A stretch of 64,000 nucleotides of DNA from an uncultured Eubacterium sp. (GCA_910589595.1 CAJUTM010000017.1:1-64000), one strand, 5' to 3'; shown: positions 1-6,725, counted from the stretch's first letter. Translations and numbers: made by a program. The notes: a model not told the origin generated them from the letters alone.

Positions 1-54
1 GGGTCATTCGTGACCCCCTGCCTGCTTCTCTCTTTAGGGGTCATTCGTGACCCC
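1..54. repeat. 37-bp palindromic repeat array, left block
   Basis: Two units whose core is GGGGTCATTCGTGACCCC, a perfect 7-bp inverted repeat around TTCG, lie at 1-17 (its first G would fall before the window) and 37-54, exactly 37 bp apart. The spacer is pyrimidine-rich. The array probably continues to the left. The stop codon of the ribbon-helix-helix gene lies inside the second unit. Confidence 0.9.
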
Positions 55-295
55 CAAGTATTTTCTCCATCAATTCATTATTGACCGCAATTACATCATT
101 TGCCTGCTCTATGCGGTCAATCAGTACATTTACTAAATCCGTGTATTTTTTATCCAAGTCAACCACATCCTGTATGATGGCATATTGCGAAACACAGCGT
201 TTCAAATATTCATTGCGGCTCATATGCTGCTTTTTAGCCAGCTCATCAATTTTCTTTACAATAACCGGGTCAACGTCCCGAATCTTTATTTCCAT
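41..295 (-). CDS. Ribbon-helix-helix DNA-binding protein (CopG/MobC-like)
   Basis: An 84-residue protein. It has a short N-terminal strand (MEIKIRDV), a helix (DPVIVKKIDELAKKQ), the turn MSRNEY and a second helix, which is the ribbon-helix-helix layout. The C-terminal half is helical and probably coiled. I start it at the ATG at 293-295 because GGAG sits 6 nt upstream; another in-frame ATG at 305-307 has only a weak site. The last codons and stop are encoded by a copy of the 37-bp palindrome, and arrays of the same palindrome flank the gene on both sides. Proteins of this fold often bind such repeats as plasmid partition factors, copy-control repressors or relaxosome accessory proteins. Binding here is inference. 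Confidence 0.75.
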   Translation of the reverse strand: MEIKIRDVDPVIVKKIDELAKKQHMSRNEYLKRCVSQYAIIQDVVDLDKKYTDLVNVLIDRIEQANDVIAVNNELMEKILGGHE

Positions 296-316
296 CACAA
301 GCTCCATTTCTCTTTA

Positions 317-493
317 GGGGTCATTCGTGACCCCCTGTCTGCTTCTCCCTTTAGGGGTCATTCGTGACCCCCTGCCTGCTTCTCTCTTTAGGGGTCATTC
401 GTGACCCCCTGTCTGCCTCTCCCTTTAGGGGTCATTCGTGACCCCCTGCCTGCTTCTCTCTAGCTTCTCCCTTTAGGGGTCATTCGTGACCCC
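317..493. repeat. 37-bp palindromic repeat array, right block
   Basis: Palindromic cores GGGGTCATTCGTGACCCC lie at 317-334, 354-371, 391-408, 428-445 and 476-493. The first four are exactly 37 bp apart. The last gap is 48 bp because an extra 11 bp of the pyrimidine-rich spacer was inserted or duplicated. The spacers vary at only a few C/T positions, so this is a satellite-like array and not a CRISPR. In RNA each core would form a 7-bp hairpin. Confidence 0.92.
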
Positions 494-900
494 TGGCTGT
501 CCTGATTTCCTTTCCTGCTTTTCCGTTCATCACTTTTCTGCTTAAAGTAGGCAATCTTTCTTTTCAGTTCCTCCTGACTTTCCTTTATCACCGGATGGAT
601 GATTTCATCTGCCCTGTAACATTCCTTTGCCTTAAACATCCACAATAAGGTGTTCAACGCATCCACCATAACAATCGTATTCTGCTCTGCTGTCTGTACA
701 CCCCACCGGATTCTTTCTTTGGGAAGATAATTTTCTTCCAATTCTTTCCGAACTGCCACCGCCAGTTCCTGATTTTCCATTTCATGTTTATGCAGGAGAA
801 ACGCCACCGCCTGACCATCTGACTTTAATCCGTATCTCCCCTTTATTTCTGTCAGAAGTTTTATATCTTCTTCTGCTAAATAAATGCATTTCTGTTTCAT
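460..900 (-). CDS. Small ribbon-helix-helix-like protein of the conjugative element
   Basis: A 146-residue protein. The N-terminus (KCIYLAEEDIKLLTEI, then SDGQAVAFLLHKHE) reads as a strand followed by two helices, like an RHH domain. The remainder is helical and charged, ending in a lysine/arginine-rich tail. GGAGG 7 nt before the ATG fixes the start, and a promoter is visible just upstream. The last 11 codons are encoded by a copy of the 37-bp repeat plus its spacer, so the reading frame ran into the array. I do not recognise a characterised family. Its position next to a hairpin-rich region and another RHH gene would suit a relaxosome or partition accessory protein, which is inference. Confidence 0.65.
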   Translation of the reverse strand: MKQKCIYLAEEDIKLLTEIKGRYGLKSDGQAVAFLLHKHEMENQELAVAVRKELEENYLPKERIRWGVQTAEQNTIVMVDALNTLLWMFKAKECYRADEIIHPVIKESQEELKRKIAYFKQKSDERKSRKGNQDSQGSRMTPKGRS

Positions 901-927
901 GTCTCCGCCTCCTTTATTATATATAGT

Positions 928-956
928 ATTTTACTTTTTATTTGCCCGCACGTCAA
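928..956 (-). promoter_or_regulatory. Sigma-A-type promoter for the leftward 460-900 gene
   Basis: On the minus strand, TTGACG (951-956) is followed by a 17-nt spacer and TAAAAT (928-933). The ribosome binding site and ATG of the gene ending at 460 follow about 20 nt later. Confidence 0.6.
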
Positions 957-1175
957 GAGAAATATATATCACTTCAATGTATTTTTGCTTTTTTACTTGT
1001 TTTTGCAGGATATCACTTAGATATATTAAGTTCTGTAGCTGTACCCAGAGAAATGTTCGGCTTTGCCGAACCCCCACAGTATTGTGGGGTCAATTTCCCC
1101 TTATGCTCTTTCAACACTTTTCCGGCCTGTCTTTTCCTCGAAGAGTGAAAAGCAGGTGCTTCCGGAAAAGTGTTG

Positions 1176-1227
1176 AAAAATCGCCGCAATTGCTAATGCA
1201 GTATAGAGCAATAAACGGCGATTTTTT
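1176..1227 (+). terminator. Terminator-like hairpin, possibly bidirectional
   Basis: The arms AAAAATCGCCG and CGGCGATTTTT enclose a second pairing (ATTGCT/AGCAAT). The hairpin ends in six T on the plus strand and begins with an A tract, so it could stop transcription from either side. Confidence 0.55.
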
Positions 1228-1305
1228 CTCCCCATGGGGGAGATGCTGCCGGTGCCGGTTCTCAAACCGCAGCAAAGGGGGACTCGTGCGCTTTGCTGCG
1301 CACTA

Positions 1306-1345
1306 AAAACCATTCATTCTCTGCAAAAGAATGAATGGTTACCTT
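1306..1345. repeat. 40-bp hairpin repeat, copy 1
   Basis: This stretch is identical over 40 bp to 6261-6300. It contains 13-bp arms (AACCATTCATTCT and its complement) around a short loop. A CTCCCCAT/GGGGAG palindrome lies about 70 bp upstream in both copies, so a larger repeat family is present. Confidence 0.85.
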
Positions 1346-1535
1346 ACTCTCTCCCTGGGAGGGGGCAGGGAGAGGGAGACACGCGGGCGTGTCGGCAGAG
1401 GGTCGGAATGGTACAATAAAGAAAAAAACAAAGCAGAGCCACTGCAGCCTAAAAACATCAAAGGAAATCTTGCCGTTTATAAGAGATAAAATCAGCTTAA
1501 AACAAGAGGGAGCTGTCCGCTCCCCCAAGATTACT

Positions 1536-2399
1536 TTATTTTGAAAACTGACTTAACCGCCCATTATTCCAAACATAAACACTATCCGTCAGCTTATCTT
1601 CCGCCGGAACCGTTGTTTTATTAATTGCACACACCATCTCCTGAAATGCCTGCAAATCCTGTTCGGAAGAAAACGGTACACAAATGCATTCATGAATCGA
1701 ACTTGGAAGAATGGCAAACGAATTTCCCCAAAATTCTGAAACCGGCTGAAAAGTATTTTCATTAAACATAACACCAGCACCGTTAATTTGGGACTTATTG
1801 CTTATAACAACCATCGTTGGACAGGTATCTTCACTGACTGTAATATTAAATCCAAGTCCTTTCATCACAAAAGGCATATCCAGAACATTACATTCTTCCA
1901 CAATATTTTCCCCTGCTGCTTCAACAAGCTCATCCATGCTAATTTCCAGATTATCCAGTAATGCATTTGTCAGGGTGACAGATGACAACTCCCTAGCATT
2001 CATATTCATGTTTAAAGGAATGTAAAAGGCAAAAGCCAAATCCATTTTATGCAAATATGTAATTCCCTCTTTCTCCATTGCCGGTATATTTTCTTCCGAA
2101 TAAACTCGTGGAAGAACATTCTGCAATACATACTCCTTATTCAGAAATGCCGACGGTTCCATATTGAACGAATATTTTTCAAACGATTGTTTTAGTTGTT
2201 CCGCAATTTCCAAATCCGATAACTCCCAGAACTTTTCATCCACATAAATAACCGGAGAACAATTGAACTCTTTACTTCTTAATACCATCCCCTGTTTTAA
2301 CTGATTGTTTTTAAAACGTTCCTGCAGAGATACCTCCATTCCATCCTGCTCCAACAGCATATTAATCTGTTCCATTCGATTTTTCATTGCAATAACCAT
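1536..2399 (-). CDS. DUF5688 family protein
   Basis: A 287-residue protein matching the DUF5688 family common on Firmicute mobile elements: an N-terminal stretch with FKNNQLKQGMVL, then SPVIYVDEKFWEL, followed by a mixed alpha/beta body with two internal repeats of hydrophobic strands. Function is unknown. I use the ATG at 2397-2399, preceded by AGGAG 6 nt upstream, rather than a longer frame starting at 2486 that overlaps the upstream gene. It lies about 60 nt downstream of the 95-codon gene and is probably co-transcribed with it. The hairpin-rich region follows its 3' end. Confidence 0.75.
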   Translation of the reverse strand: MVIAMKNRMEQINMLLEQDGMEVSLQERFKNNQLKQGMVLRSKEFNCSPVIYVDEKFWELSDLEIAEQLKQSFEKYSFNMEPSAFLNKEYVLQNVLPRVYSEENIPAMEKEGITYLHKMDLAFAFYIPLNMNMNARELSSVTLTNALLDNLEISMDELVEAAGENIVEECNVLDMPFVMKGLGFNITVSEDTCPTMVVISNKSQINGAGVMFNENTFQPVSEFWGNSFAILPSSIHECICVPFSSEQDLQAFQEMVCAINKTTVPAEDKLTDSVYVWNNGRLSQFSK

Positions 2400-2460
2400 A
2401 ATAATCTCCTTTCTGTACCTTTTGGCACGATGAATTTTTGTAAAACAAAAAGAGTCCGGG

Positions 2461-2748
2461 CTAATCCCAGACTCTATATTTACCATTAATGTCAGTTATA
2501 ATGCCACTGATGGCATTCAAAGCTTCTCCCCATGTCTTTGCTTCCCGGGTTACTTTCTGCTGCTTCATCCATTTGCGGAAATGCAAATAATCTTTTCTTA
2601 TGGTTGTATCAAATACAAACTCCATCATTTTTTCGACGCCGTCATCACGCCAGCGTTCCATCCGCCGCAAATTTTCCTCCGAACAGTCAATGGCTGTTAA
2701 GGTCACAATCCCTTTTGTAAGAGTTGCTGTTACTATCTCAACTGTCAT
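2461..2748 (-). CDS. Hypothetical small protein
   Basis: A 95-residue soluble protein with a beta-rich start and a charged helical middle. No family is recognised. The ATG is preceded by AGGAGG (2758-2763). Its ribosome binding site touches the foot of the long inverted repeat at 2761-2961, so folding of the leader could reduce translation. It precedes the DUF5688 gene in the same direction. Confidence 0.6.
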   Translation of the reverse strand: MTVEIVTATLTKGIVTLTAIDCSEENLRRMERWRDDGVEKMMEFVFDTTIRKDYLHFRKWMKQQKVTREAKTWGEALNAISGIITDINGKYRVWD

Positions 2749-2760
2749 GGCAGTGTACCT

Positions 2761-2961
2761 CCTGCTTGAATGTTTATTAAATTATCAAGGTTCCGTGCAA
2801 CTCTTGTTGCTGATTTTCGTACACCACAGGTTATACGGATGACAAGGGGCAAGGCGCAGCCGGTACGCCGTCAGGGCAACCCTTGTCATAACCGTATGTT
2901 CTGTGGTAGAAATATTTTGCAACAAAGAGTCCGGAACCCTGATAATAAACATTCAAACAGG
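2761..2961 (-). repeat. Long hairpin element, copy 1 (candidate structured leader RNA)
   Basis: The outer arms 2761-2779 and 2943-2961 pair over 19 bp with one mismatch. Further pairing runs inward (GGTTCC, GTTGC and ACCACAG arms, then a long inner stem ending in GACAAGG/CCTTGTC) to a GGCG/CGCC tip. The segments GATTTTCGTACACCACAG and CTGTGGTAGAAATAT are shared with copy 2 at 5982-6168. The arm sequences differ between the copies, yet each still pairs within itself. It lies directly upstream of a leftward gene. Confidence 0.8.
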
Positions 2962-2993
2962 AATATGCCATGCAGCTAACCAGCCTTGCTTTT

Positions 2994-3053
2994 CTTCCCT
3001 TGGGGAGATGTCTCCGGACATTTCGCCTCCGGCGAACCGGAGACAGAGGGGGA
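2994..3053. repeat. REP-like intergenic palindrome
   Basis: A CCCTTGGGG start is followed by nested arms GTCTCCGG (3010-3017) and CCGGAGAC (3037-3044), with TTCGCC/GGCGAA inside, then GGGGG. The same CTCCCC...GGGGAGAT opening recurs at about 1228 and 6188. This resembles palindromic intergenic repeats seen across clostridia. Confidence 0.6.
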
Positions 3054-3058
3054 TACTA

Positions 3059-3108
3059 AAAAAACACTCTTTCTTCCCCATGATTTTCTAAAAGAAAGAG
3101 TGTTTTTT
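3059..3108 (-). terminator. Bidirectional terminator overlapping a coding end
   Basis: The 17-bp arms at 3059-3075 and 3092-3108 are perfect complements ending in A and T tracts, so it works for either strand. Its right arm encodes the last codons of the zinc-ribbon gene. Confidence 0.85.
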
Positions 3109-3714
3109 ATCCGAATTTCTGTATTCGTTACGTCTTTTTATATATTTATCATAATTTCTCTTGTATCCCCTGTTGATGTCAGATATGCACTGGGTAAGTT
3201 TTTTCTGCTCCACCCGACAGTAATCGGAGCAAACATTTGTTGATGTGTTACTCATAAAAGTGCGCAGACAATATACACATATCTTTTGTGCCTGCTTGCG
3301 CCGCTTTTGTTTTTTAATATCCTGCCCTGATGCCTTGCTATATCCTTTTTTGTGCTCTCTCTGCCATGCAAGCACGGCTTCACGGCGACATTTGGGGCAA
3401 TACTTCTGCCGGCCGGAAACAACGGTATAATTTGCTCCACACCATTGGCAATTATCAATACTGCCCAATGGTCGTTTTGTTCCGTTTTTTTTATGACGTC
3501 GGTTTGTCTCTTGTTGTGCCTTATATGCACAATCCGGACACCGTTTTGCCCTCGGCCCGCCATAAAACTCAATGCCGCAATCCTCACAAATGCGGATTTT
3601 TATTACGTTAGCTAATTTCTTGAGCCTTGCACATGAGGGGCAATAATGGTAATCTGTATCGCCATAAAAGGGCTTGCCGCATACTTGGCAAGCCCGCATT
3701 GTCCTGTTTGTCAA
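3088..3714 (-). CDS. Multi-zinc-ribbon protein
   Basis: A 208-residue basic protein with four or more Cys-x-x-Cys pairs in tandem: ACQVCGKPF/YCPSCARL, ICEDCGIEF/RCPDCAYK, NCQWCGANY/YCPKCRRE and ICVYCLRTF. They form serial zinc ribbons separated by lysine/arginine-rich linkers, as in nucleic-acid-binding proteins. I start it at a TTG (3712-3714) because GGAGG sits 7 nt upstream; an ATG further out has no such site. The end runs through the stem of a bidirectional terminator. I cannot assign a function beyond probable DNA or RNA binding. Confidence 0.65.
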   Translation of the reverse strand: MTNRTMRACQVCGKPFYGDTDYHYCPSCARLKKLANVIKIRICEDCGIEFYGGPRAKRCPDCAYKAQQETNRRHKKNGTKRPLGSIDNCQWCGANYTVVSGRQKYCPKCRREAVLAWQREHKKGYSKASGQDIKKQKRRKQAQKICVYCLRTFMSNTSTNVCSDYCRVEQKKLTQCISDINRGYKRNYDKYIKRRNEYRNSDKKHSFF

Positions 3715-3822
3715 AATACAACCTCCATTGCACATTAATTTTGCCATCAAAATTGTCTTTATTCAATATCTCATACTTTTACTGTTTTAATCTTTCCATA
3801 TAAATTACCTGCCAGTGCATTT

Positions 3823-4398
3823 TTAGGTATTATTCCTATTTTTTTTCTGTTTTTCAAGAATTCTTTCTCGATTTTTAAGATAATACTCCCTGTTATATGA
3901 TTTTAACTGTTCTATAAATTCTGGATGATTGTTCACATAATTTTTATGCCATTTTTTTGCTTTTTCGCGATGCTCCGGCGTCCGTCTTCTTGCATTAACC
4001 AGTTCCCTGTTTTTTTGTTCATATGTTTCTTCTCCGTCGAGTTTTGTTTTTACTCTACAAAGTAAAGAACCAACGGAAGAGCTAGTAATATTTAATTGTT
4101 CGGCAATCTGACTATAAGTATTTCCATCCAGCCATTTTATAAAAATGTTTTTCTCACGCTGAGTAAGGATGCTTAAATCTGCTGTTTTGTATTCCTGATA
4201 ATCCATCCTTTTTCTTTTAGTAGGTATACCATTTGTTTCTTTTATGCATTTTAATATACGGCCTATGTTTTGCTGCGTGCATCCCAATTTTTTTGCAATT
4301 TCCTCGTATGTCATTCCTGATTTATACAAAATGATAACTTTTTTTTCGCGCTCTGATAGCTTTTCCATAATTATTTTATCAACCCATTCTTTCCCCAT
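3823..4398 (-). CDS. Protein with two sigma-70 region 4-like HTH domains
   Basis: A 191-residue protein. Two copies of a LxxREKxxIxxxxxGxTYxEIAxxL pattern (first about residues 16-60, second about 78-120) look like sigma region 4 or LuxR-type helix-turn-helix motifs. A basic tail rich in Tyr, Asn and Lys follows. There is no region 2, so it is not a full sigma factor and is probably a DNA-binding regulator. The ATG at 4396-4398 has AGGGG upstream; a longer frame to 4449 would overlap the preceding gene. Confidence 0.65.
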   Translation of the reverse strand: MGKEWVDKIIMEKLSEREKKVIILYKSGMTYEEIAKKLGCTQQNIGRILKCIKETNGIPTKRKRMDYQEYKTADLSILTQREKNIFIKWLDGNTYSQIAEQLNITSSSVGSLLCRVKTKLDGEETYEQKNRELVNARRRTPEHREKAKKWHKNYVNNHPEFIEQLKSYNREYYLKNRERILEKQKKNRNNT

Positions 4399-4414
4399 CT
4401 GGATATCCCCTTTC

Positions 4415-4651
4415 CTAGCACCATTCCCCATAAAAGCCATAGTCACCAAACTGCGCCGTTACAACGTCATTTTCTTCCGGCTTTACGCCATACCAGTTAA
4501 GTACTGCTACATCCTCGCCGTCTTCTGTTTGTATCTTAACATCTGTCTGCGTGTATGCAAGACCATCCTCGGCTACTTTCTTTGCGTCCTCAATCGTCCC
4601 ATCCACGTATTCATCCCCTGCACCCGTACCATAATTTATATAATATCTCAT
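4415..4651 (-). CDS. Hypothetical small acidic protein
   Basis: A 78-residue acidic protein with no recognised family. AGGAG 9 nt before the ATG supports it as a real gene. Its composition (tyrosines, a C-terminal GDYGFYGEWC) suggests a compact soluble fold. It precedes the double-HTH gene by 16 nt and is probably in the same transcript. Confidence 0.55.
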   Translation of the reverse strand: MRYYINYGTGAGDEYVDGTIEDAKKVAEDGLAYTQTDVKIQTEDGEDVAVLNWYGVKPEENDVVTAQFGDYGFYGEWC

Positions 4652-4730
4652 AACCTTATCCTCCTAAAATTCATTTGATTTTCATTTTTAACTATCTTCT
4701 CTGCCAGAGTTAGTAAGATGCATAGAACGT

Positions 4731-4780
4731 AAAAACGACCGCCCATAGTTCCTAAGAAAAATTAAGGCAGTCGCTTTTTT
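4731..4780 (-). terminator. Rho-independent terminator
   Basis: The arms AAAAACGACCGCC (4731-4743) and GGCAGTCGCTTTTTT (4766-4780) pair with small bulges and carry A/T tracts. It lies downstream of the leftward gene ending at 4853. Confidence 0.65.
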
Positions 4781-4852
4781 CATTCAATGGGCCAACCGAC
4801 TATCAATAACACTTTTTTATATATTACTACTATGGCTGTAAAATGTCAAACT

Positions 4853-5104
4853 TCACTGTTCCGCTAATATTTTAAGTAGTTTATTAAGATTTTCAATTGT
4901 TTTTTCTGTTAATGACATATCCGGCATCTTGTCCAGTTCCCTGACAAGTTCGACATATCCCAATTTAATTTCTTCCAGCCAATGCTTGCGAACATCTGCA
5001 AGCTTTTCACAATTACCAATAAAATATCCATTTTTGTCACAAACTGAATATTTGAAGCCGTTTATACCTCTGCGGATGCGTATGATTGTTTTTTCTTCTT
5101 CCAT
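4853..5104 (-). CDS. Hypothetical small protein
   Basis: An 83-residue protein. A beta-rich N-terminus (TIIRIRRGINGFKYSV, GYFIGNCEKLADV) is followed by two helices. No family is recognised. The ATG at 5102-5104 has GGAGG 8 nt upstream, which rules out the longer frame that runs back into the repeat. One copy of the duplicated 69-bp element lies directly upstream. Confidence 0.55.
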   Translation of the reverse strand: MEEEKTIIRIRRGINGFKYSVCDKNGYFIGNCEKLADVRKHWLEEIKLGYVELVRELDKMPDMSLTEKTIENLNKLLKILAEQ

Positions 5105-5136
5105 GCGTGATACCTCCATTTTCTTTATTCGTTCCG

Positions 5137-5205
5137 TCTTGCTACTTTTCACGCTCCCGGCTGATTGTTCCAACCGCCGGGGCGTTACTGCTTCGCTTAG
5201 AGCGG
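5137..5205 (-). repeat. 69-bp intercistronic element, copy A
   Basis: Nearly identical to 5521-5589, with about five substitutions. On the minus strand it folds as a stem ACGC/GCGT, then CCCGGC/GCCGGG, then GGTTG/CAATC around a short loop. It precedes the 83-codon gene. Confidence 0.8.
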
Positions 5206-5283
5206 ATTTGTTTTTTGTTCCAACCCCGGCATTTCTGCCGGACGCTCACAGCCTAATGGACTTTTTAAAGCCGCTGTGACGGC

Positions 5284-5487
5284 TTACATCACATCTTGCG
5301 CAAAGACACCCTCCCAAAGCATTCTAAGATATTCACTTCCATTCTTTTCTTCTATCTTTTTTCTTTCCCGCTTTCCCCAATACTCAACAGTTGCAAATTT
5401 TGCTGTCCTGTTTATTATTTTTACAGTATCTCGTACATCTCCGCTTAATTTCGCACCGTATTCTTTTCCAATTTCAAATTTCTTCAT
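5284..5487 (-). CDS. Hypothetical small protein
   Basis: A 67-residue soluble protein with an SH3-like pattern of short strands (YGAKLSG, DTVKIINRTAKFATVEYW) and a basic centre. No family is recognised. I use the second ATG (5485-5487), 8 nt after AGGAGG; the first ATG is too close to that site. Copy B of the 69-bp element lies just upstream. Confidence 0.55.
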   Translation of the reverse strand: MKKFEIGKEYGAKLSGDVRDTVKIINRTAKFATVEYWGKRERKKIEEKNGSEYLRMLWEGVFAQDVM

Positions 5488-5520
5488 ATCCATTCCCTCC
5501 TGATTAATTTGCCTATTCCC

Positions 5521-5589
5521 TCTTGCTACTTTTCACGCTCCCGGCTGATTGTTTCAACCGCCGGGGCGTTACTGCTTCACTTAAAACGG
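5521..5589 (-). repeat. 69-bp intercistronic element, copy B
   Basis: Second copy of the 5137-5205 element. It starts about 3 nt after the stop codon of the leftward gene ending at 5592 and precedes the next gene. The same hairpin is preserved. Confidence 0.8.
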
Positions 5590-5591
5590 TA

Positions 5592-5888
5592 TTAATTTAA
5601 TATAAAATTTAAGTCATCCATCTTTTGAACACGGCACGGTTTTGTATAATCGAGATTAGATAAATCAACTACATCTTCCACAACTTTATAATACACTTGA
5701 TACAGTTCTTCCCCATGCAGCATGTATTGATAAAATTCTCCACAATCAAAGCATTCATCATCACCAAATACAATAGCATCTTCAAATACTCTTTCATCTA
5801 CCGTTATATTCTCAGGAATAAATACAGTTTCCAACCTTTTTCCATGTGTGTACCTTTCTTCTGCCCATTTCTTAATTTCTTTTCTCAT
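5592..5888 (-). CDS. Hypothetical small acidic protein
   Basis: A 98-residue acidic protein with no recognised family. It has a helical basic start (MRKEIKKWAEERY) and a beta-rich acidic body. The start is uncertain: the ATG at 5886-5888 has GGTGG and AAGGA upstream, and a TTG at 5898-5900 is also in frame. It is the first gene after the 5982-6168 long hairpin. Confidence 0.5.
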   Translation of the reverse strand: MRKEIKKWAEERYTHGKRLETVFIPENITVDERVFEDAIVFGDDECFDCGEFYQYMLHGEELYQVYYKVVEDVVDLSNLDYTKPCRVQKMDDLNFILN

Positions 5889-5981
5889 AATAACCACCAA
5901 TCCTTTCTTAAATTGTATGTTGCTAACTCCTCTTGAAAGAAAATTTATTTTTTCTTTTTTATTGCTATTTTTAGCAAAATG

Positions 5982-6168
5982 GTTTTATCAATATTTTGTT
6001 TTCAAGATTCGGAGTATTGCTTTGTTGTTGATTTTCGTACACCACAGGTTATGCCTGTGACAAGGGGCAAGCGTAGCGAGACGCCGTAGGGCAACCCTTG
6101 TCACAGGCATAACCTGTGGTAGAAATATCCGGCAACAAAGAATACGAATCTTAAAATATTGATAAAAC
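5982..6168 (-). repeat. Long hairpin element, copy 2 (candidate structured leader RNA)
   Basis: The outer arms GTTTTATCAATATTTT (5982-5997) and its complement (6153-6168) pair exactly. AAGATTCG (6004-6011) pairs with 6145-6152, CTTTGTTG (6020-6027) with 6133-6140, and 26 bp at 6041-6066 pair perfectly with 6095-6120. The tip is GCGT/ACGC. It shares its loop segments with copy 1 at 2761-2961 but not its arm sequences. Confidence 0.85.
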
Positions 6169-6260
6169 TGTTTTGAAAATCTGCTTTTCTCCCCATCGGG
6201 GAGATATTTCTGGTTCTTCCGCTCGCAGTAAAAGAATACTATTATGCTTTGCTTCTCATT

Positions 6261-6300
6261 AAAACCATTCATTCTCTGCAAAAGAATGAATGGTTACCTT
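6261..6300. repeat. 40-bp hairpin repeat, copy 2
   Basis: Identical to 1306-1345, with 13-bp arms at 6263-6275 and 6283-6295. Sequence similarity extends weakly upstream (GCTTTGCT). Confidence 0.85.
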
Positions 6301-6488
6301 TTCTATCCGGTCAAACTCTGTTAAAAAGCGAAGCAGAGAAATATTCCTTTTTCAGTAAAACAATCTGCCACTAAAATTTATAGATAATAAAGAAAGAATA
6401 TAAAGATTAGAACTAATATGCTCTCTTGTACAAATCTCTGCTTCCCCCGAAAATACAGTGCTTTTAACTGTTTTGAAGCGGAAACATT

Positions 6489-6600
6489 TTGGACTCTTTT
6501 TCTTTACATATATCACACGATTTAGACTGCATCCGGCTTTATGCGGAAATAAAATAGACTACTCTTTATTTTTTTACGCTTTTTTAGACTGCTTGGACAT
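6489..6600. repeat. Iteron-like short repeats
   Basis: TTGGACTC (6489), TAGACTGC (6523), TAGACTAC (6555) and TAGACTGC (6585) recur at 30-34 bp steps, close to three helical turns. They lie just downstream of the winged-helix putative replication gene. Binding by that protein is inference. Confidence 0.4.
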
Positions 6601-6630
6601 AAAAAAATCCAGTCAATGTGCATGACTGGA
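6601..6630 (-). terminator. Rho-independent terminator of the winged-helix gene
   Basis: The arms TCCAGTCA and TGACTGGA (6608-6630) are preceded on the plus strand by seven A, which gives a U tract in a leftward transcript. Confidence 0.75.
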
Positions 6631-6725
6631 AATATTCATACTCTGTTTTTTTATCTATGCAGCACTTTTCATTCCTGACTGACCGGATTTTTTCGCTTTC
6701 ATGCATCACAATTAACCCTATGCTC

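Larger units (their letters stand above)
901..1535. other. Noncoding 635-bp region with consecutive hairpins
   Basis: I see no credible gene here. Perfect or near-perfect inverted repeats follow one another: 1055-1071 (GTTCGGC arm), 1072-1089 (CCCCACA arm, GTAT loop), 1109-1178 (17-bp outer arms TTTCAACACTTTTCCGG plus inner pairing), 1176-1227 (AATCGCCG arm, closing in six T), 1228-1242, 1269-1299 (GCAGCAAAG arm), 1308-1340 (13-bp arms) and a weaker one at 1348-1374. Rows of hairpins are known from transfer origins, single-strand replication origins and tandem terminators. Which applies cannot be read from the sequence. Confidence 0.75.
2749..3058. other. Noncoding region with a long hairpin and a nested palindrome
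   Basis: The region holds the 201-bp imperfect palindrome at 2761-2961, then a REP-like palindrome at about 2994-3053. No coding sequence is credible. Confidence 0.7.
5889..6725. other. Noncoding 837-bp region
   Basis: It contains long hairpin copy 2 (5982-6168), a CTCCCCATCGGGGAG palindrome near 6188, the second 40-bp hairpin repeat (6261-6300), iteron-like repeats (6489-6600) and a terminator (6601-6630). I see no gene. The stretch 6301-6488 is AT-rich and featureless to my reading. Confidence 0.65.

Noticed and set aside
1..493. CRISPR array
   Set aside because: The spacers between palindromes are themselves nearly identical, the unit is one 37-bp satellite, and no cas gene is present.
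3823..4398. Complete sigma factor
   Set aside because: Two region 4-like HTH motifs are present, but there is no region 2 for core polymerase and -10 recognition.
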